DNA from: CAVVNN01 sp963749605
GTDB taxonomy: Bacteria > Actinomycetota > Thermoleophilia > Solirubrobacterales > 70-9
Assembly (NCBI GenBank): GCA_963749605.1
Contig: CAVVNN010000004.1
Location: 1-64,000, forward strand
DNA: 64,000 bases
Direction of reading: 5' to 3'
Part shown: one piece after another, positions 60,690 to 64,000 of the stretch
Layout of the letters: each line of letters begins with the position of its first letter
How positions within the stretch are numbered: position 1 is the stretch's first letter
Notes under the pieces: generated by a model
Seen by the model: the letters and a program-made list of their open reading frames with translations, nothing else
Told to the model about the DNA's origin: nothing
Databases searched by the model: none
Translations under genes and position numbers: made by a program

Positions 60690-62447
60690 GTGTTCGAGAA
60701 GGTGCTGATAGCCAACCGCGGCGAGATCGCGATTCGGGTTGCGCGGACGCTGAAGGAGATGGGGGTCGGGTCGGTTGCCGTTTACTCGGAGATCGATCGG
60801 GACGCTCCTCATGTGCGGGAGGCCGACGAGGCCTTTCTGATCGGCCCCGCGGTGCCGTCGGAGAGCTACCTCGACGTGATCAAGATCGTCGACACGGCGA
60901 AGCGGGCCGGCGCCGAGGCGATCCACCCTGGATACGGGTTCCTGGCCGAGAACGCCGACTTCGCGCGGGCGTGCGGCGAGGCGGGGATCGTCTTCATCGG
61001 ACCGCCGCCGGAGGCGATCGAGGCGATGGGGTCGAAGACCCGCGCGCGCGAGATCATGGCCGAGGCTGGGGTGCCGATCGTGCCCGGCGCGACCGCTCCC
61101 GCCAAGGACCTCGGCGAGGCGCGTGAACAGGCCGAGGACGCCGGCTATCCCGTCGCCTGCAAGGCGGCCGGCGGTGGCGGCGGCAAGGGGTTCCGGGTGG
61201 CGATGGCCCCCGACGACCTGCAGGAGGCCTTCGAAGGCGCCGCCCGCGAGGGCGAGAAGTTCTTCTCCGACGCCCGCGTCTACGTCGAGCGCTACCTCGA
61301 GGACCCGCGCCACGTCGAGGTCCAGGTGCTGGCCGACTCCCACGGCAACGTGGTTCACCTCGGCGAGCGCGACTGCTCGGTCCAGCGCCGTCACCAGAAG
61401 GTGATCGAGGAGGCGCCCGGCCCCCACGTCGACGAGGCGATGCGGGAGCGGATCGGCAAGATCGCCACTGACGCCGCCGCCGCGGTCGGCTACCGCTCGG
61501 CCGGCACGGTCGAGGGCCTCCAGGTGGGTGACGAGTACTTCTTCCTCGAGATGAACACCCGGGTGCAGGTGGAGCACTGCGTGACCGAGATGGCGACCGG
61601 CGTCGACATCGTCCGCGAACAGATCCTCGTCGCCGCCGGAGAGCCGCTCTCCATCGCTCAATCGGATGTCGCGTTGCGCGGCCACGCGATCGAGTGCCGG
61701 ATCAACGCCGAGGCCGCCCACAAGAACTTCGCGCCGGCGCCGGGCGCGATCACCAGCTACCGCGAGCCGGCCGGACCCGGCGTGCGGGTCGACTCTGGCG
61801 TGGAGGCGGGCTCGGAGGTGACGCCGATGTACGACCCGATGGTGGCCAAGCTGATCGTTTGGGACGTCGACCGCGAGCACGCGACGCGGCGGATGCTGCG
61901 GGCGCTGGGCGAGTACGAGGTCGGCGGCCTCACCACCCTGATCCCCTTTCACCGCGCGATCCTCGCCACCGAGCAGTGGGCGCGGGGGGAGACCTGCCGC
62001 GACCTGATGGAGGACCGCGACTGGCTCAAGTCGACGGCGCCGCAGGGGGAGGCTCCGGCCGCGGTCCCCGAGGGCGCCGTGGCCCTCGCCCGCGACTACA
62101 AGGTCGAGGTCTCCGGGAAGCTCTTCGACGTCAAGGTGATCGGCGAGGCCGACGCCGGGGGCACTGCCTCCGGCGCAGCCGGCAGGCGACCCCCCAAACG
62201 AGAGCGCAAGTCGGGTGGCGGCGCGGCCGCCTCCAGCGAGGCGCTTCCCTCACCGCTCCAGGGCACCGTGCTCAAGGTCGCCGTGGAGCAGGGCGCCACA
62301 GTCGAGGAGGGCGACCTGATCTGCGTGATCGAGGCGATGAAGATGGAGAACGAGATAACCGCCCACCGCTCGGGCAAGGTCGAAGAGCTCAACGTCGCCG
62401 AGGGCGCCGCGGTGTCCAGTGGCGAGGTCCTGGCGGTCATCAAGTAG
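60690..62447 (+). CDS. Acyl-CoA carboxylase biotin carboxylase/BCCP subunit
   Basis: A 585-residue alpha subunit. Biotin carboxylase domain MFEKVLIANRGEIAIRVART, ATP-grasp loop GGGGKGFRVA, HVEVQVLADSHGNVVHLGER and EMNTRVQVEHCVTE. The C-terminal BCCP domain carries the biotinyl Lys551 in EAMKMENE. It is the alpha subunit of an acetyl-/propionyl-CoA carboxylase typical of actinobacteria. The partner beta subunit is not in this window. Start is GTG at 60690. Its stop codon lies in a perfect inverted repeat. Confidence 0.92.
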   Translation: MFEKVLIANRGEIAIRVARTLKEMGVGSVAVYSEIDRDAPHVREADEAFLIGPAVPSESYLDVIKIVDTAKRAGAEAIHPGYGFLAENADFARACGEAGIVFIGPPPEAIEAMGSKTRAREIMAEAGVPIVPGATAPAKDLGEAREQAEDAGYPVACKAAGGGGGKGFRVAMAPDDLQEAFEGAAREGEKFFSDARVYVERYLEDPRHVEVQVLADSHGNVVHLGERDCSVQRRHQKVIEEAPGPHVDEAMRERIGKIATDAAAAVGYRSAGTVEGLQVGDEYFFLEMNTRVQVEHCVTEMATGVDIVREQILVAAGEPLSIAQSDVALRGHAIECRINAEAAHKNFAPAPGAITSYREPAGPGVRVDSGVEAGSEVTPMYDPMVAKLIVWDVDREHATRRMLRALGEYEVGGLTTLIPFHRAILATEQWARGETCRDLMEDRDWLKSTAPQGEAPAAVPEGAVALARDYKVEVSGKLFDVKVIGEADAGGTASGAAGRRPPKRERKSGGGAAASSEALPSPLQGTVLKVAVEQGATVEEGDLICVIEAMKMENEITAHRSGKVEELNVAEGAAVSSGEVLAVIK

Positions 62448-62474
62448 CCGACCCTCATCCGTGGGGTCGGCTAC
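62444..62474. terminator. Bidirectional hairpin terminator
   Basis: GTAGCCGACCC (62444-62454) and GGGTCGGCTAC (62464-62474) are perfect 11-bp arms around loop TCATCCGTG. The arms contain both the TAG stop of the carboxylase and the TAG stop of the convergent sulfatase. No T-run follows, so it would work as a strong structure-only or factor-assisted terminator in both directions. Confidence 0.65.
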
Positions 62475-64000
62475 CGACCACCCTGCCCCGGGTGCTTATG
62501 TTGGTGTTCCCGCCGTTCCCTTTCGCGTTTCAGCTGTCGCTGCTGATTCCGAGTCAGCGGGAATTTGGGCGCCGGTTCCTGGCACGTCCTGCCGACACAG
62601 GTCTCGAGCCGTACAAGCTGCCCGTGGAGGAAGCTGCGGATCGGGGACAGGTTGCGGTCCTTGATCCGGTTGTTGAGCTCGTAGGGGTCCTTGTTGATGT
62701 CGTAGAGCTCTTTCTCGCCGTCGGGCCACTCGATGTACTTGTAGGGGCCGAGGCGGATCCCGTAGTAGTTCTTCGGCGGAGCGGCGATCGAGGCGGTGGC
62801 CTTCGCCCTGCGAGGGTTGACGCCCGCCCCGCCCCCGACCCTGCCGGCTCCCACGCTCGCCGGTGTGACGGCCGGGCCGCCGCCGTTCTCTGCGACGTCA
62901 TTTGTTTCGACGAAGGACTCGAACAGGATCGGGCGCCGAGTGCGCAGGTTGGTGTCATGCATGAAGGGGACGAGCGATCGGCCGTCGATGCTCATGTCCG
63001 CTTTCGCGTGGGCGAGTTCGAGGACGGTCGGGGCGATGTCGATGTTGGCAGCCAGCTCCCCGGTTTCGCTGCCCGGCCTGATCCCGGGCCCGCGCATCAG
63101 GAAGGGCAGGTGGGTGGAGGGCTCGTAGGCGAGGAACTTGCCGCCGGTGAGGCGGTGCTCGCCGTAGAAGAAGCCGTTGTCGGAGGTGAAGATGATGTAG
63201 GTGTTGCGGAGACGGTGCTGGCCGCCGAGGGTGTCGACGATCTGCTTGACGCCGTCGTCGACCGCGCGCAGCGACTCGAGCGCCTTCTGGTAGTAGACGC
63301 GGTAGGTGTGGATGTCTTCCAGCGAGAGGTAGGGTGCTTCGCGGATGAAGCTGGGCTTGTCGTTGACGCTGCCCTCGTCGAATCCCTGTGAGCGGCCGTG
63401 CGGCAGGGGGGCGTCGAAGAGGCTGTCGTAATGGCGCGGCGCCGGCTCAGGGCCAGCCGGGTGGCGGAAGTCGCCGTGCGGCGCCGTGTAGTCGAGCTGC
63501 AGGTAGAAGGGCCTGGTCGGCGGCGTGCCCGCGATCTCTTCGGTTGCAATGCGCGAGAGGGCGTCGGTCTCATACAGGCACGGTTTGCCGTTGAGTGGAG
63601 CGAACGGGCAGCCGAAGTCGTCGCGTTCGCCGTATTCCCGCGTTTCCCAGCTGCCCGAGTCCCCGTAGGGGCCTTCGATCGATCCGTTGTTGTTCAGCGT
63701 GTAGCCGTAGTAGTAGTGGCTCGTGTCGGCATTGAGGACGGTGTGCCAGGCGTCCCAGCCGGGCGGGACCGTCTTGCCGTTGTCGAAGGGTTCGTCGCCG
63801 TAGCCGTTGAGAAACTTGCCGACGTGGATAGTGCGGTAGCCGGCCTGCTGCAGCCAGGTGGCGATGTTGTGGCTGTACGCCGTCCGCGAGGCGAAGCCCG
63901 AATAGCCGCCGTTGGGTGGGACGTTGCCGCGGTCGTTGTGGTTATGCGCGTAGCGACCGGTGAGGAGTGTGACCCGGGACGGGCAGCAGAGGGAGTAGGA
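62471..64000 (-). CDS. Sulfatase (arylsulfatase type), 5' end outside the window
   Basis: The minus-strand frame is open from 62471 to the window edge (510 codons). The formylglycine site CCPSR in SLCCPSRVTLLTGRYAHN lies about six codons from the edge. RTIHVGKFLNGYG, LQLDYTAPHGDFRHP, IIFTSDNGFFYGEHRL and FLAYEPSTHLPFLMRGPG follow in family order, and GPYKYIEWPDGEKELYDINK near the end is typical of secreted sulfatases. Cleaves sulfate esters after maturation of the first Cys of CCPSR by a formylglycine-generating enzyme. Only the N-terminal signal and first metal-binding strand are missing. Confidence 0.9.
   Translation of the reverse strand, partial: SYSLCCPSRVTLLTGRYAHNHNDRGNVPPNGGYSGFASRTAYSHNIATWLQQAGYRTIHVGKFLNGYGDEPFDNGKTVPPGWDAWHTVLNADTSHYYYGYTLNNNGSIEGPYGDSGSWETREYGERDDFGCPFAPLNGKPCLYETDALSRIATEEIAGTPPTRPFYLQLDYTAPHGDFRHPAGPEPAPRHYDSLFDAPLPHGRSQGFDEGSVNDKPSFIREAPYLSLEDIHTYRVYYQKALESLRAVDDGVKQIVDTLGGQHRLRNTYIIFTSDNGFFYGEHRLTGGKFLAYEPSTHLPFLMRGPGIRPGSETGELAANIDIAPTVLELAHAKADMSIDGRSLVPFMHDTNLRTRRPILFESFVETNDVAENGGGPAVTPASVGAGRVGGGAGVNPRRAKATASIAAPPKNYYGIRLGPYKYIEWPDGEKELYDINKDPYELNNRIKDRNLSPIRSFLHGQLVRLETCVGRTCQEPAPKFPLTRNQQRQLKRERERREHQHKHPGQGGR

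Overview
The window is high-GC DNA with dense short-overlap operons (many ATGA, GTGA and TGATG junctions) and frequent GTG or TTG starts. This fits an actinomycete-type bacterium. The gene set (DUF5996, PucR regulators, an NhaA-thioredoxin fusion, an actinobacterial type conjugation block) would suit Thermoleophilia/Solirubrobacterales, but that placement is inference. Single-base frame breaks occur even in housekeeping genes (sulfite reductase, PHP phosphoesterase), so indel errors in a draft or long-read assembly are likely. Some of the 'pseudogenes' may be intact in the organism.

Layout. 1-8.9 kb: metabolic and accessory genes (SHMT-like PLP enzyme, zinc dehydrogenase, large STAND NTPase with TPR-like tail, small membrane protein, DUF5919-like fragment, methyltransferase, D-threonine aldolase/DSD1 enzyme, HAD hydrolase). 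9.4-28.3 kb: a mobile region. It holds an unknown 250-aa protein opposite a ParS/MbcA-like DNA-binding protein, a membrane + pentapeptide-repeat pair, an IS630 remnant, and a minus-strand conjugation operon (DUF6112 pilin-like, VirB8-like, TrbL/VirB6-like, SCO6880-like, VirB4-like, VirD4-like). Further along are secreted proteins, an ECF-like sigma factor, a transglycosylase/NlpC-P60 enzyme, an excisionase and a tyrosine integrase. It ends at 28236-28280 in a displaced 3' half of tRNA-Asp, a classical attachment site. A second tRNA 3'-half-like sequence lies at 23.68 kb. No relaxase and no left attachment site were found.

28.3-36.5 kb: chromosomal-type genes (DHFR-family reductase, DUF5996, NhaA-DsbA fusion, UBP zinc finger, glutamate decarboxylase, peptidase E-like protein, ferritin, enolase-superfamily protein). 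36.6-51.4 kb: a large amine/polyamine utilisation locus. On the minus strand it has an APC permease, UspA, PotA-D-B-C and an MmsA-type dehydrogenase. On the plus strand it has an omega-aminotransferase, a PucR regulator, alanine dehydrogenase and an aminoaldehyde dehydrogenase. An FAD amine oxidase lies nearby. Pyruvate-dependent transamination of the amine, alanine recycling by Ald and aldehyde oxidation form a coherent pathway. 51.5-53.3 kb: a secreted RTX-repeat protein. 53.3-58.4 kb: a small hypothetical, dodecin, rhodanese, then assimilatory sulfate reduction (sulfite reductase, APS reductase, ATP sulfurylase, APS kinase). 58.7-64 kb: PHP phosphoesterase, Fic protein, biotin carboxylase/BCCP, and a sulfatase cut by the window end.

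The most unusual signal is a family of three nested-hairpin elements (36.5, 58.4 and 58.7 kb). Their outer arms and inner stems differ in sequence but stay complementary, while the junction motifs GACAA and TTTGAGTATCCGCC are conserved. This looks like a structured noncoding or mobile repeat that I do not recognise.
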